From Anaerocaecibacter muris (lineage in GTDB: Bacteria > Bacillota > Clostridia > Christensenellales > Pumilibacteraceae): a stretch of DNA of 64,000 nt. Positions 8,345 to 17,415 of the stretch are shown piece after piece. A program made the translations under genes and the position numbers. The stretch is from NCBI RefSeq assembly GCF_943192945.1, contig NZ_CALPCE010000003.1, forward strand, positions 186,001-250,000, written 5' to 3'. Under the pieces are notes generated by a model, which was not told where the DNA came from, ran no database searches, and was given only the letters and a program-made list of their open reading frames with translations. Each line of letters opens with the position of its first letter. Positions within the stretch are counted from its first letter, which is position 1.

Positions 8345-9031
8345 TTACTTTGCGGCTTTAATCGCTTTATAAATTCGTTCGGCGATTTCGTTCATGCCTT
8401 TATCGCCCGGGTGCGCGGCGACGCCCGCGTGCTCGAACTTGCCCACCGCTTTCATTTCGTCGAGGTTGCCCAAGTCGTGCAGTTGCGCGAACGCATAGCC
8501 GCGCTGTTCGGCAAGCGCGCGCACCGCCGCGTCAAACGATTCGTATTCCCAAAACAGGTCGGTGATAACAACCATACGCGCGCGTGCGGCGAAGTAGTCG
8601 ATAAGTTTTTCGTAATGCGGCATGAACTCCGCCGCGCGATTTAACAGCCCCGCGTTTTCGCCCAGTCGCACTATCACTACGTCGGCTTCAAAGTCGCGCG
8701 CGGCGCGATATTTAAGGTCGAACAACTGCCCGTCGTTCCACGAACTTTCCCACTCGCTCATATTGCACACACAGTACGACGGTTTTTTGCCGTCGCGTTC
8801 CAACATGCCTATTAGACGGTGGACGTAATCGTTTTGCGCGCACGAAGCCGCCATGCCGTAATCGCCGTGCCAGCCTATATCGGGCTTTACGCCGTGGCGC
8901 GTAATGGAGTTGCCTAAAAACAGTATTTTTATATCCGCGTCGGCGCGCACGTCGAACTTGACGCAATCGCTGTCCGCTATCTGATTGGTCGCGGGCACGT
9001 CGTTGTTTATTAAATCCGATTGAAGTTTCAT
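8345..9031 (-). CDS. SGNH/GDSL-type hydrolase
   Basis: 228 residues from the ATG at 9031, which overlaps the preceding stop as ATGA. Block I is ILFLGNSITRHG, with the Ser of GNS as nucleophile in place of the usual GDS. VVIVRLGENAG gives the oxyanion-hole Asn block, and AHPGDKGMNEIAERIYKAI at the C-terminus supplies the His of the catalytic dyad/triad, although the usual Asp two or three residues before the His is not obvious. Such enzymes deacylate sugars or lipids. No signal peptide is seen, so it is probably cytoplasmic. A longer in-frame start exists but lies inside the upstream gene and is rejected. Its coupling to the ADP-ribosylglycohydrolase gene and place at the end of the glycan cluster suggest removal of acyl groups from imported material (inference). 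Confidence 0.85.
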   Translation of the reverse strand: MKLQSDLINNDVPATNQIADSDCVKFDVRADADIKILFLGNSITRHGVKPDIGWHGDYGMAASCAQNDYVHRLIGMLERDGKKPSYCVCNMSEWESSWNDGQLFDLKYRAARDFEADVVIVRLGENAGLLNRAAEFMPHYEKLIDYFAARARMVVITDLFWEYESFDAAVRALAEQRGYAFAQLHDLGNLDEMKAVGKFEHAGVAAHPGDKGMNEIAERIYKAIKAAK

Positions 9032-10596
9032 TTTTGCGAATTGTCGGCGAACAGCGCGAACGGCACATACATGCGCTCGCCCCTGCCGTTGACGGACAGT
9101 TCTATCGTAAACTCGTACTTGCCGTTGCGGATGTTTTCGGGAGTAAACGCGAACTCGCACGAATTGGTGTGATTAACCTTACTGCCGTGCCAGTGTTCGA
9201 GTCCCACGCAACACTCGGTCGCGCCCGCGCTCGTCCAGTCGTGCGGCAAGCCGTACAGCTTGACCGTGACGTACTGCGGCAAATACAGCTTGTTGCACAG
9301 CGTAACGGTTATGCGCTTTTGCTCGCCGTTTTTGACGGACACCAACGTCTTATCGAACGCGACTTTTGCGGTAAGCCCCGAAAAGTGCCGCCTGATCGTG
9401 TTGGGGCTGTCTTTGAGCAAGTCCTTAAAGTTTTCCTGCTGATAGGGATAAAACGCGTTCTCGTCGTAAGCGAGGCTGTTTGCCGCGATGACGTTAAAAC
9501 CATGCTCGGCAAACTCGCAACGCTCGGACGACACGACGGGAAACTGTTTTACAACGCGGTCGCACAGCGCGCCGACAGATTCGGGCGCGTTTAAAAGCCC
9601 GTCGCCGCGCAGACAGCACGTGACGATTTTGTCCGAACAGCCGTTTTTCCATTTGTCGGGGATTTTATCCGCGCCGTTTATTATGCCGAGAATAGATCCG
9701 AGCGTGCCCGCCGTGCAGTCGGTGTCCTCGCCGCAGTTGACCGCGGTGCAAACGGACTTGCCGAAGTCGCCCTCGCCGTACAGCCAGCCGATTATGACAA
9801 TGCCGATACTCGCGGGCGCGTCGTAACCGTGCACGGAGGGCGGCAGGTCTTTCTCCTTGCTCTGTGCGGGGCATTTTTTGCAAGCGGGAACAAGCGCGGT
9901 ACCCTGCCACTCGCCGTTCATTTCGCCGAAGCTGGACGGCTCCGCAATCAAAAGTTTTTTGCGCGCGGTCTTAAAGTCGTCGCCTTTTTTGTAACAGTCG
10001 AGCGCCAAATTTATCGCGTTGCGCACGCCGCACTTTTCGGGCAAGTACGACAGACCTATCTTTATAAGTTTGTTTACGTCGCTCTCGAAAAACGCCGCCG
10101 CTTGAACCGCCGCGGTAAACACCGCCGCATATATGCCCTCGCCGCTGTGATCGACGCACGCGTCGTAGTATGCGTAATTAGCCGCGAGCGCGGGATTGCC
10201 CGCGCACAGGCACGCCCAAATTTCTGTACGAATCCACGCGCCGTTGCTGTCGCGGTTTTCGTTGCGCAAGTGACCGGAAAGGGGCGGCGCAATACCCATG
10301 CGATAATTATTCGCGCCCGTGCCGTACTCCGAAATAACCGCCGCGACATAGTTTTGCCAATACTGCGCGAGCGTGTGCGAGTCTATGTTTTTGCCCTCGT
10401 GCTCGATAGCGGCTAACCATACAAGCTGTAAATCCACGTCGTCGTTGGGAACGGGCGACGACACGTCCTGCATAAAGTCGTCTATGTCGTAAACGCCGCG
10501 GTAGCACTCGAACGGCGCGCCCAGCGTGCCGCCTACGTTTTTGCCGATATAGCAACCGCGAACCTTGTCGCAATAGGTTTTGTAGTCGATTTTCAT
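9028..10596 (-). CDS. ADP-ribosylglycohydrolase-fold protein
   Basis: 522 residues from the ATG at 10596, which has GGAG 10 nt upstream; a longer in-frame start at 10647 lacks support. The N-terminal 350 residues match the all-helical ADP-ribosylglycohydrolase fold, which removes ADP-ribose from proteins or small ligands using two Mg2+: RGCYIGKNVGGTLGAPFE, PNDDVDLQLVW (metal-binding Asp pair), ACVDHSGEGIYAAVFTAA, and CGEDTDCTAGTLGSILGIINGA (C-terminal metal site). The last 150 residues look like a beta-rich appended domain (RITVTLCNKLYLPQYVTVKL). Many such proteins in Bacillota lie in sugar clusters and may act on glycosides rather than ADP-ribose. It is the first gene of a pair with the SGNH hydrolase and follows the sugar operon. 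Confidence 0.88.
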   Translation of the reverse strand: MKIDYKTYCDKVRGCYIGKNVGGTLGAPFECYRGVYDIDDFMQDVSSPVPNDDVDLQLVWLAAIEHEGKNIDSHTLAQYWQNYVAAVISEYGTGANNYRMGIAPPLSGHLRNENRDSNGAWIRTEIWACLCAGNPALAANYAYYDACVDHSGEGIYAAVFTAAVQAAAFFESDVNKLIKIGLSYLPEKCGVRNAINLALDCYKKGDDFKTARKKLLIAEPSSFGEMNGEWQGTALVPACKKCPAQSKEKDLPPSVHGYDAPASIGIVIIGWLYGEGDFGKSVCTAVNCGEDTDCTAGTLGSILGIINGADKIPDKWKNGCSDKIVTCCLRGDGLLNAPESVGALCDRVVKQFPVVSSERCEFAEHGFNVIAANSLAYDENAFYPYQQENFKDLLKDSPNTIRRHFSGLTAKVAFDKTLVSVKNGEQKRITVTLCNKLYLPQYVTVKLYGLPHDWTSAGATECCVGLEHWHGSKVNHTNSCEFAFTPENIRNGKYEFTIELSVNGRGERMYVPFALFADNSQK

Positions 10597-10638
10597 TGAT
10601 ATGTCACTCCGTAAAAAAGTAATAGTTTTTATACGTCG

Positions 10639-10667
10639 AGTATACACGCATTAACGCTTAATGTACA
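10639..10667 (-). promoter_or_regulatory. Promoter of the ADP-ribosylglycohydrolase gene with an inverted repeat in the spacer
   Basis: On the minus strand, TGTACA (10662-10667), 17 nt, TATACT (10639-10644). The spacer holds CATTAA-gcg-TTAATG (10649-10663), a perfect 6-3-6 inverted repeat placed where a repressor would block polymerase. The -35 is poor, so activator help is possible. Confidence 0.5.
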
Positions 10668-10800
10668 GCGTTTTTTAAAATTTTTTTGCGCGCAGACCCA
10701 AATATTTGCAAAAGAATATCGCCGAGCTACGCAAGACGTAATCCCGCCGATACCTTTAATCGATTGTAACACGCCGATAGCGAGTAAATTTCAACCGTTT

Positions 10801-10893
10801 GCGTGCCGCCGTCGCCGTCGAGGTTATCCCGACGGCGGCTGACGTTCGCTGTAAAGCAGTTTCGTCTTACCACAAAACTACCTGTTAATGGGG
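10801..10893 (-). repeat. Structured tandem motif, copy A
   Basis: Read on the minus strand: a first hairpin GTAGTTT/AAACTGC, a constant single-stranded stretch TACAGCGAACGT, a GC-rich second hairpin GCCGTCG/CGACGGC, and a closing GGCGGCACGCAAA. Copy B at 10970-11060 has the same order. The whole 10597-11077 gap contains these two units, the promoter at 10639-10667 and no plausible gene. Confidence 0.55.
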
Positions 10894-10969
10894 CATTGTT
10901 ATCGCGCCTATCGGCTATATCGCCATGGCGTTGCCGCCTTGTACGTTGCCGTCTGCGCTGTTCTGTTTT

Positions 10970-11060
10970 GCGTACCGCCGTCGCCGTCGGGCTGTCCGAC
11001 GACGACGAACGTTCGCTGTATAGTAGTTACATATTTTATTACGAAACTACCTATATGGGG
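10970..11060 (-). repeat. Structured tandem motif, copy B
   Basis: Same layout as copy A: hairpin GTAGTT/AACTAC, constant TACAGCGAACGT, a 12-bp GC-rich hairpin around loop ACAG, then GGCGGTACGCAAA. Loop sequences differ from copy A while pairing is kept. It starts 17 nt after the stop of the 1573-residue lipoprotein gene. Confidence 0.55.
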
Positions 11061-11077
11061 GACTTGTTAATAGGCCG

Positions 11078-14000
11078 TTACGCCTTTTTTACGCCGTAAA
11101 GCGAAGTGAAGTAGAACGTTTGTCCGTTCCCGTCCATTATGCGGTATTCTAATTCTTCCATACGATGCGATAAAAATTTGTCGTAATTTGATTCGGATAT
11201 AGTGACTTTCGTCCACTGCCCTGCGGTAAGCGCAGTATCGCCGGTCCATTCTATACCTGCTTTTGCGCCGCTCGCGTCGGTATATACGTAGAAGTAAAGT
11301 TCGGAATAGTGATACACGTCGCGCACGTTCACGCCACCTGCATTGATCTTTATATTGTAATAATCTGCGCTGTCGGGCGTAATTTTAAGCGATCCGCTGT
11401 CTGTTACCGTGCTGTCCGTGCCGTTGTATACCTTTTCCGTACTCCACTCGCCTTTTGCTGCGCCGAACGAGAAGTCGAGAATTTTGGGTGAAGTGTACTT
11501 ACCGAGCTTCGCCGACGAAACGTATACCGATTCGTCATTATTGAAGCCCATCAGACGAATTATCCACTTTCCGCCGCTGTATGTCGGTATGTTGGACTCA
11601 CGAAGCCCGAGATGCACTTTCGTCCACGCGCCAGCCGTCAACGCCGTATCGCCGTACCAGTGACAGCCTATGCTCTTGCCGCTCGCCGCGACATATGCGT
11701 AAAACTCGATGTAGTCGTAATCACCGAAGTCGAACGTCAAGTACGCATAGTCTTGGTTGCCGTGATCTTTATCCTTGACGGTTATTTTCGCCGAACCCGC
11801 TTCCGAGTCGTATTTCTGCTCGGTCGAGTATTCTACCGTTGCCTTACCGTCGTTTGCCGTTATGTATTTGGAAATCGCGTTTGCGCTCGGAGTGAATACC
11901 GTACCGTCTTTGGGCATTAAGCGGTAAGAAACAATCTTGTTGGGACAGCCGTCCGCTTTGTACACGGCGTTTATTACCTGCGCGCCTTTGTAAGGAAGCG
12001 TTACCGCCGTGCCCGACAGCGTAAGTCTTTCGCCGAACTGGTCTTCCACGCGATCGATACTTACCGTTCCCTCGCGCTCCTCGCCCAACCAGTTGGCGAC
12101 TTTTGCGTTTGTGGGGATAGTATACGTGTCGTTTTCGTAATAGATGATGTTCTGCGGTCTGTCGATAACTATTTCGCCGTAGTTTTTAAACTCGTTGTTT
12201 CTGTACAGGTTGACTTTTTGTTCGCCCGTAACAAACTCGATGTTGGAGAGCGTGCCGTTGACCATGCCGGTACCCGCTCGCTCGCCTATACCGAACGAAT
12301 TGCCCGTAACTTGAAACCCTGCAAAGGACGCGGTGCCGACGTGCCAACCTTGATTGCTCGCATTGTGGCGTATGTACATGTCTATCTTGTCGCCTTGACG
12401 GACGAATACCACTCTGACGGGGCTTTCGGACGAATTGCGCAAGACCTGCCGCAACGCTTCGGGCAACTCCTGCACAAGTTCCATTTGTTGCCACGCACCG
12501 CCGTAACCGCCGAAACTGCGTTTTGCTATGTCGCTGTGCATTTCCACGCCGAGGAGCTGATTCGTACCGCCGACATACGCGCCGAAGTAGTTCCAACCCG
12601 TTTTAGGCAAAGTCATGTCGTAACGGAGTACCCACTGCTCGCCCTCGCCGACTTTGTAAGATTTTGCGTCATTTCCTTCGGTTTGATAGTCGGTTACCTT
12701 ACCCCAAGTCATGTCGGAGTAGCCGCTTGCGAACTTGACGGAAACGGTATATTGCTTTTCGACCGCGATAAACGTGTCGCCGCCTATGGCTTTGCCGTTT
12801 ACTACGAAACAGTCGAATATTTTGCCGCTCGGCACGGTGCCGTTAAAGACGAGCTTAACTTCGTCCTCTTTGTTGTATACCGTTTTGCCGTCCTCGGTAG
12901 CTATGCCCGTTCCCTCGAACTTAACGGTTGACCGCTCGTAAGGCACGCCGTAAAGCGGAGTTACCCAAACGGGATTGTTTCCGCAATTACCTATTCTGTA
13001 AATGAACGCTTTGGGACCTTTTTCCCAAATGTTTTGTTCGTCTGTATTCTGTGCGGCATGACTTCTGTTAAACGTGACTTTAGTCCACGTATACTTTTTA
13101 ATGAGCGTGTCGTTGCACCACCAACTTCCCGTAAAAGGCTTTGAATTCGGATAAGAAATTGCTCCGCCCTCGGCTTCTTCCGCTTCGGTGTAGATATAGA
13201 AGTAGACTTCCTTGTAATCGTCGAGATTATCCACCAATGCGTTATCGAACGCTATGGTTTTATCGTTGCTGCCCGCAATGACTTTAACCGATCCGTCCAC
13301 CGTGACCGCACTGTCCGCGCCGTTATACGTTACTTCCGTATCGTAACTTACGGACGCGGGCTTATAACCGTCGTTCGGATATACATAGCCGGCTTTGTTT
13401 ATTTCGTTGAGCGCAACATTGTCGTTTGCGACTTTATCGCCGAACACCGCCTCGACATTATGCGTCGTTCCGTTTGCGGTAAACACGTTGCCGTCAAGAA
13501 CCCTACCGTCCACCTTGAAGCCCGTGCAATACTTACCTGCGGGAGCTTTGCCGCGCCAAATAAGCGTAACGGTGTTACCCTTTGCGATGTCCGCAGTGCC
13601 CTTGTATCCGTCCGCCGTTATTATTCCGTCAGCAAGCGTGAGCGTGCTCTTATCGGCGTACACGGCTGCGACACTGTGCGATTTTGCCGTGACCGTCATG
13701 ACGTTGCCCGATATAGGCTGCCCGTCAACGGTGAAGTGCAAGAACATTTTGCCTGCGGGCGCGGGATTTGCGGTAAGCGTTACCCAATCGCCGACCATAG
13801 CGGTCGTGCCGACGTCGGCAGTGCAGTCTGTGAGTTGAAGCGTTGACGCCCACTCTGCCATAAACAGCGCGACTTTTTGTTCGCCCGATACGCCCCTGAT
13901 GTTTGTGTAAGTGTGCGGCTTGATGCTGTCGGCTCTGCGTTCGCCTATGCCGAAGCTGCTGTCAACGCCGAGAGAGTCGTGATTGACCGTCGTGAAGTAC

Positions 14001-15799
14001 AGCATATCGTTGCCTTGGGAGAAGAACACTTTTATCTTGCTTCCGTCGCGCACATAGGTGATTGTTACGGGATTTGCTTGTGTAGCGCCCATCAACAGAT
14101 CTTTAACGCCGCTCGGATTGAATTCGGGGAAGTTCTTATCCCACGGCGAGCCGTAGCTTGCGAACTTTATGCCGTTGGAGAAGCCGGGGTTCAACTCGAA
14201 GCCGATCAGCTTCATTTCCCCGCCGACGTATAAGCCGATATAGCTCAAATCCTTAACGTCGTACACGTCATAGGACAACACCCATTTATCGCCCTCGCCT
14301 ATCTTGTACTTCCAAACGTTGTCGTTGTGGCCCGCATATTCGAGCGTGGGATTTTCTACCGTGCCCCACGTCATGTTGTCTTTGGTGAGTTCGCCGTCTT
14401 TATATATAACGCCTACGTTATAAGTGCCTTCCGCGGAAATAACAAAGTTGTCGGCGATAAGCGGCTTGCCGTTGAGCGTAAAGCAGTCTATCGACTTACC
14501 CGCCTGCTCGACAGCCGACAAATAGACGGTGTCGCCTACGTAATACTTTTCCGATCCCAAAATTACGTTATCGGACTGCGCGGTGACGGTCGCGCGCTGT
14601 TTGGGCGTTGCCGTCATTGCCGAAAAGTACACGTTGCCGTTGGGGATAACCTTTTGACCGTAATCGAAGACCATGCGGATCGTCTGACCGGATATATCCG
14701 TCAAGCCTATGAACTTGCGGTTATCCGCCGTCTTGTTGCCGTCCGTGCCGCCCCAGTTGCGCGTGGACCATGTAACTTTTGTCCATACGCCTTTTTTGCA
14801 CGGGGTGTCGTTCCACCACATCGATCCGACGACTATGTCGGCGGCGGTTTCGTTGTACACCCACATTTCGAGCGATTCGTATTCGGTAAGGTCGATTACC
14901 GCGGGGGTGTGGATATACACAAGCCCCTCGTTGTAACGCGTTTCCTTTTGCCCGTCGAACGAAACTTTATAAGACCCTGCGTCGTTGCCGTGCACCTGCG
15001 CGCCCGCGTCCGTCTTTTTGACGTAACTGCCGCTGTACAGGTTGGGTTCGTACACGCTCGCTTGACGCGCGCCAAACTCCTCGTCGAAGTACGCAACCTT
15101 GTGCTCGACAAAGTTTTGCGGGCCGTCAATATCGCGCTCATACGGATAATCGTTATAGTTGCCCGCCGCGTCCTCGACGTGAATAAGTATGCGATATTTG
15201 CCCGATGCATGCGTCGCCGCAAAGCGGTCGCCGTCGATAAGCTCCACTTCGGTTTCCGTCTTTTTGTCGTCGTCGGCGATGTGGTAAACTTTGGTGTAGC
15301 ACTTGCTCGTTACATAGTCGCCCGACAGCGTGTAGCTGGGTATGCGATACGTGTTGCCCTTAATAAAGAACGACGGCAGCGCGCCCGCATTGAAGTTTAT
15401 CGTCGGCGCGGTTCTGTCTGCAAAGTCTATCGTTATCGTCGCGTCTTTTACTCTGTCCGATTTGGCGGTGTAAGTAAAGTTATACAAACCCGCTTGTTCG
15501 ACAAGCACGGAGTTGTTGGTTACTTGCAAAGCGTCGCCTCTCTCGTCCGTGACCGATTTGAGCGATACGGTGTAGCCCGCGAGGATAAGACCGTAGTCGT
15601 TGACTACGTCGTATTTGGGGCTGATATACGTGCCGAGCTCCGCCTGTATCGTGGCGGACGGAACGTTGATGTGCCCGACGACGGTGTTTCCCGTATCTAT
15701 TTGTTTGTCGCAAGCGACAAGCGCAACGCTTGCCGAACCGACCGCGATTGCCGCAACGACGGCGACGGACAGTTTTTTACGCGAATTTTTATTGTTCAT
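11078..15799 (-). CDS. Giant repeat-containing surface lipoprotein of the glycan cluster
   Basis: 1573 residues. The signal peptide ends in lipobox LVAC with Cys30, so it is anchored to the outer face of the membrane. Two Ig-like segments (about 45-220) precede an array of internal repeats. Four carbohydrate-binding-like beta modules end in a W-x-D/G-D-T...WTKV motif (SMWWNDTPCKKGVWTKV, SWWCNDTLIKKYTWTKV, HWYGDTALTAGAWTKV, EWTGDTALTAGQWTKV). Two lectin-like modules start MTWG and end FGIGER...GEQKV. Four roughly 65-residue beta repeats have the pattern GK-x5-F-x-V-[ND]-G. No catalytic motif was recognised. A glycan-capturing or presenting role beside the solute-binding protein is inferred from domains and position. 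The gene follows the solute-binding gene by 23 bp in the same operon. Confidence 0.85.
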   Translation of the reverse strand: MNNKNSRKKLSVAVVAAIAVGSASVALVACDKQIDTGNTVVGHINVPSATIQAELGTYISPKYDVVNDYGLILAGYTVSLKSVTDERGDALQVTNNSVLVEQAGLYNFTYTAKSDRVKDATITIDFADRTAPTINFNAGALPSFFIKGNTYRIPSYTLSGDYVTSKCYTKVYHIADDDKKTETEVELIDGDRFAATHASGKYRILIHVEDAAGNYNDYPYERDIDGPQNFVEHKVAYFDEEFGARQASVYEPNLYSGSYVKKTDAGAQVHGNDAGSYKVSFDGQKETRYNEGLVYIHTPAVIDLTEYESLEMWVYNETAADIVVGSMWWNDTPCKKGVWTKVTWSTRNWGGTDGNKTADNRKFIGLTDISGQTIRMVFDYGQKVIPNGNVYFSAMTATPKQRATVTAQSDNVILGSEKYYVGDTVYLSAVEQAGKSIDCFTLNGKPLIADNFVISAEGTYNVGVIYKDGELTKDNMTWGTVENPTLEYAGHNDNVWKYKIGEGDKWVLSYDVYDVKDLSYIGLYVGGEMKLIGFELNPGFSNGIKFASYGSPWDKNFPEFNPSGVKDLLMGATQANPVTITYVRDGSKIKVFFSQGNDMLYFTTVNHDSLGVDSSFGIGERRADSIKPHTYTNIRGVSGEQKVALFMAEWASTLQLTDCTADVGTTAMVGDWVTLTANPAPAGKMFLHFTVDGQPISGNVMTVTAKSHSVAAVYADKSTLTLADGIITADGYKGTADIAKGNTVTLIWRGKAPAGKYCTGFKVDGRVLDGNVFTANGTTHNVEAVFGDKVANDNVALNEINKAGYVYPNDGYKPASVSYDTEVTYNGADSAVTVDGSVKVIAGSNDKTIAFDNALVDNLDDYKEVYFYIYTEAEEAEGGAISYPNSKPFTGSWWCNDTLIKKYTWTKVTFNRSHAAQNTDEQNIWEKGPKAFIYRIGNCGNNPVWVTPLYGVPYERSTVKFEGTGIATEDGKTVYNKEDEVKLVFNGTVPSGKIFDCFVVNGKAIGGDTFIAVEKQYTVSVKFASGYSDMTWGKVTDYQTEGNDAKSYKVGEGEQWVLRYDMTLPKTGWNYFGAYVGGTNQLLGVEMHSDIAKRSFGGYGGAWQQMELVQELPEALRQVLRNSSESPVRVVFVRQGDKIDMYIRHNASNQGWHVGTASFAGFQVTGNSFGIGERAGTGMVNGTLSNIEFVTGEQKVNLYRNNEFKNYGEIVIDRPQNIIYYENDTYTIPTNAKVANWLGEEREGTVSIDRVEDQFGERLTLSGTAVTLPYKGAQVINAVYKADGCPNKIVSYRLMPKDGTVFTPSANAISKYITANDGKATVEYSTEQKYDSEAGSAKITVKDKDHGNQDYAYLTFDFGDYDYIEFYAYVAASGKSIGCHWYGDTALTAGAWTKVHLGLRESNIPTYSGGKWIIRLMGFNNDESVYVSSAKLGKYTSPKILDFSFGAAKGEWSTEKVYNGTDSTVTDSGSLKITPDSADYYNIKINAGGVNVRDVYHYSELYFYVYTDASGAKAGIEWTGDTALTAGQWTKVTISESNYDKFLSHRMEELEYRIMDGNGQTFYFTSLYGVKKA

Positions 15800-15822
15800 C
15801 TCATCTTCTCCTTGATATTTTA

Positions 15823-17397
15823 TTATTTAAGGGCGTCAAGATAGTTTTGCCAGTTGTCCTGCAATCCCTTTTTGCAGGTGGCAAGTAAATTTTCCGCCGT
15901 TGTGCCGTTGTACAGTTTGGCGTCGGGACCGTTGGCGTTTACAAGGTCGCCCAAGCCGCCGCGGTAAACCATTTGCGATCTGTTGTGCGGGAAGATAGGT
16001 ATCATGTCGTTGCCGAACGCGTCAAGCCGCGTGCGAACGAAGTCGCTGACAGGCACCGTTTCGTCGGGAGTGTAGCAAGGATAGCACAAGCCTTTAAGCT
16101 CTTTTGCGATTATCTTTTGCGCACGATCGGAATACAAATACGTCAAGAATTTTTTAGCAAGCGCTTTTTTGCTTTCGGGACGGTTGGCAGGTATGCCCAG
16201 CGGATAGTTGGGCGTTGCCGTGTAGCCCATAAGCCGAGCTTGACGCACCGTTTCAAAGTCCTCCGCGCTCACGCCGTCTACCGACGTTTTGCCCTCGTCA
16301 ACCGCTTTGACGACTTCGGACAGTTTTGCGTCGGTGTTGACTGTGGCGAGCTTACCTATTATCTCACTGACAACGGGCGCGCGCATCATGCCTATGTCTT
16401 GCGGGTGCGACAGCAGATAGGACGACATTTCGTTTTCCAGCCAGTCGCCGTTTACCATGAACGCGACTTTCTTTTTGTCGTCCACGAAGCCGCCGCCCAA
16501 GAACGCGCGCTGCGCTTCCTCGAACGTCATGCGGCTCGCAAGCGAGTGCGAATAGCCGTTTTTGCTCGACAACAGGCGCGACAGAGTTTGCAACGAATAT
16601 TTGCGTCCGTCGGTATCGTTTATTTCCGTACCCTTCTTCCATTCGCCGCTCGCGGAATCTTTATATTCGCCGTACCAATAATGCTCGAACGACTCCAAAC
16701 CGTCGTACTGCGCCCACCAAACCGTGCCTAAATAGTCCCAGTTATAGTTGATGCCCGTCGCAAGACCTACGGTATAATAACGCTTTGCTTTGAGCTGATC
16801 GCCCATCTTAAACAGTTCCGTAGTGGTGCGCGGCAATTCCCAGTTGCCCTCGCCGAACGCTTCGTCCAAAGTGTCCGCGTTGTAGCACATCGCCGACACG
16901 GAGTTTTGCGTAAACATTTGATAACGCTTGCCGTCTTTGGCTTCGATATATTCGTAAAGCGTTTGGTTCATCTTGTCTTTAATCGCTTTGTTTTCGCCCT
17001 CGTAGGTCGAATTGTAAACGGACGTGATGTCTTCCAGACGCTTCGCGTCCTCCGCTTGATACATGTTCATAAGCGGCATTACTATGTCGAACCGTTCCTG
17101 ATTGTTTACCAAAAGCTGTTGGATTTCGCCGACGGTATAGCTCGGCTCCCACTTGACGGTTTTGCCCGTAAGCGCTTTAAAATCCGCCGAAAGCAGTTTA
17201 TTTGTTTCGTTGCCGAACCCGCCCGCATAGTAGTGAACGGTTATGCTCGCCGCCAAGCCGTCGTCGTCCGGCTTTATGTTATCATCGCCGCCGTCGCCGG
17301 TCGAGCCGCCGCGTTTAATGGGTCCGCATGCGGTAAGAGCGCTTACCGCCATCAACGCGCCGAGCGCGGCGCATATCGATTTAAAATATTTTTTCAT
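15823..17397 (-). CDS. Extracellular solute-binding lipoprotein of a sugar ABC transporter
   Basis: 524 residues with signal peptide and lipobox LTAC (Cys24), then a Gly/Asp-rich linker, so it is tethered outside the membrane. The body has the family 1 solute-binding layout: ITVHYYAGGFGNETNKLLSADFKALTGKTVKW at the start of lobe 1, a central NTDAKL region, and MGYTATPNYPLGIPANRP...KKALAKKFLTYLYSDRAQKIIAKE near the C-terminus. It would deliver oligosaccharides to the two permeases encoded upstream. The ligand is unknown. It is larger than most maltose-binding proteins (about 400 residues). It lies between the TIM-barrel lipoprotein gene (18 bp) and the giant lipoprotein gene (23 bp). Confidence 0.93.
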   Translation of the reverse strand: MKKYFKSICAALGALMAVSALTACGPIKRGGSTGDGGDDNIKPDDDGLAASITVHYYAGGFGNETNKLLSADFKALTGKTVKWEPSYTVGEIQQLLVNNQERFDIVMPLMNMYQAEDAKRLEDITSVYNSTYEGENKAIKDKMNQTLYEYIEAKDGKRYQMFTQNSVSAMCYNADTLDEAFGEGNWELPRTTTELFKMGDQLKAKRYYTVGLATGINYNWDYLGTVWWAQYDGLESFEHYWYGEYKDSASGEWKKGTEINDTDGRKYSLQTLSRLLSSKNGYSHSLASRMTFEEAQRAFLGGGFVDDKKKVAFMVNGDWLENEMSSYLLSHPQDIGMMRAPVVSEIIGKLATVNTDAKLSEVVKAVDEGKTSVDGVSAEDFETVRQARLMGYTATPNYPLGIPANRPESKKALAKKFLTYLYSDRAQKIIAKELKGLCYPCYTPDETVPVSDFVRTRLDAFGNDMIPIFPHNRSQMVYRGGLGDLVNANGPDAKLYNGTTAENLLATCKKGLQDNWQNYLDALK

Positions 17398-17415
17398 GGT
17401 ATTTCTCCTATTTCC

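Noticed and set aside
8345-9160. Longer 271-residue start for the SGNH hydrolase
   Set aside because: The first 43 residues lie within the upstream gene and are basic shadow sequence; the ATGA overlap at 9028-9031 gives a natural start.
14327-15844. 505-codon frame opposite the giant lipoprotein gene
   Set aside because: Antisense shadow with low-complexity basic composition; the minus strand carries signal peptide, lipobox and repeats.
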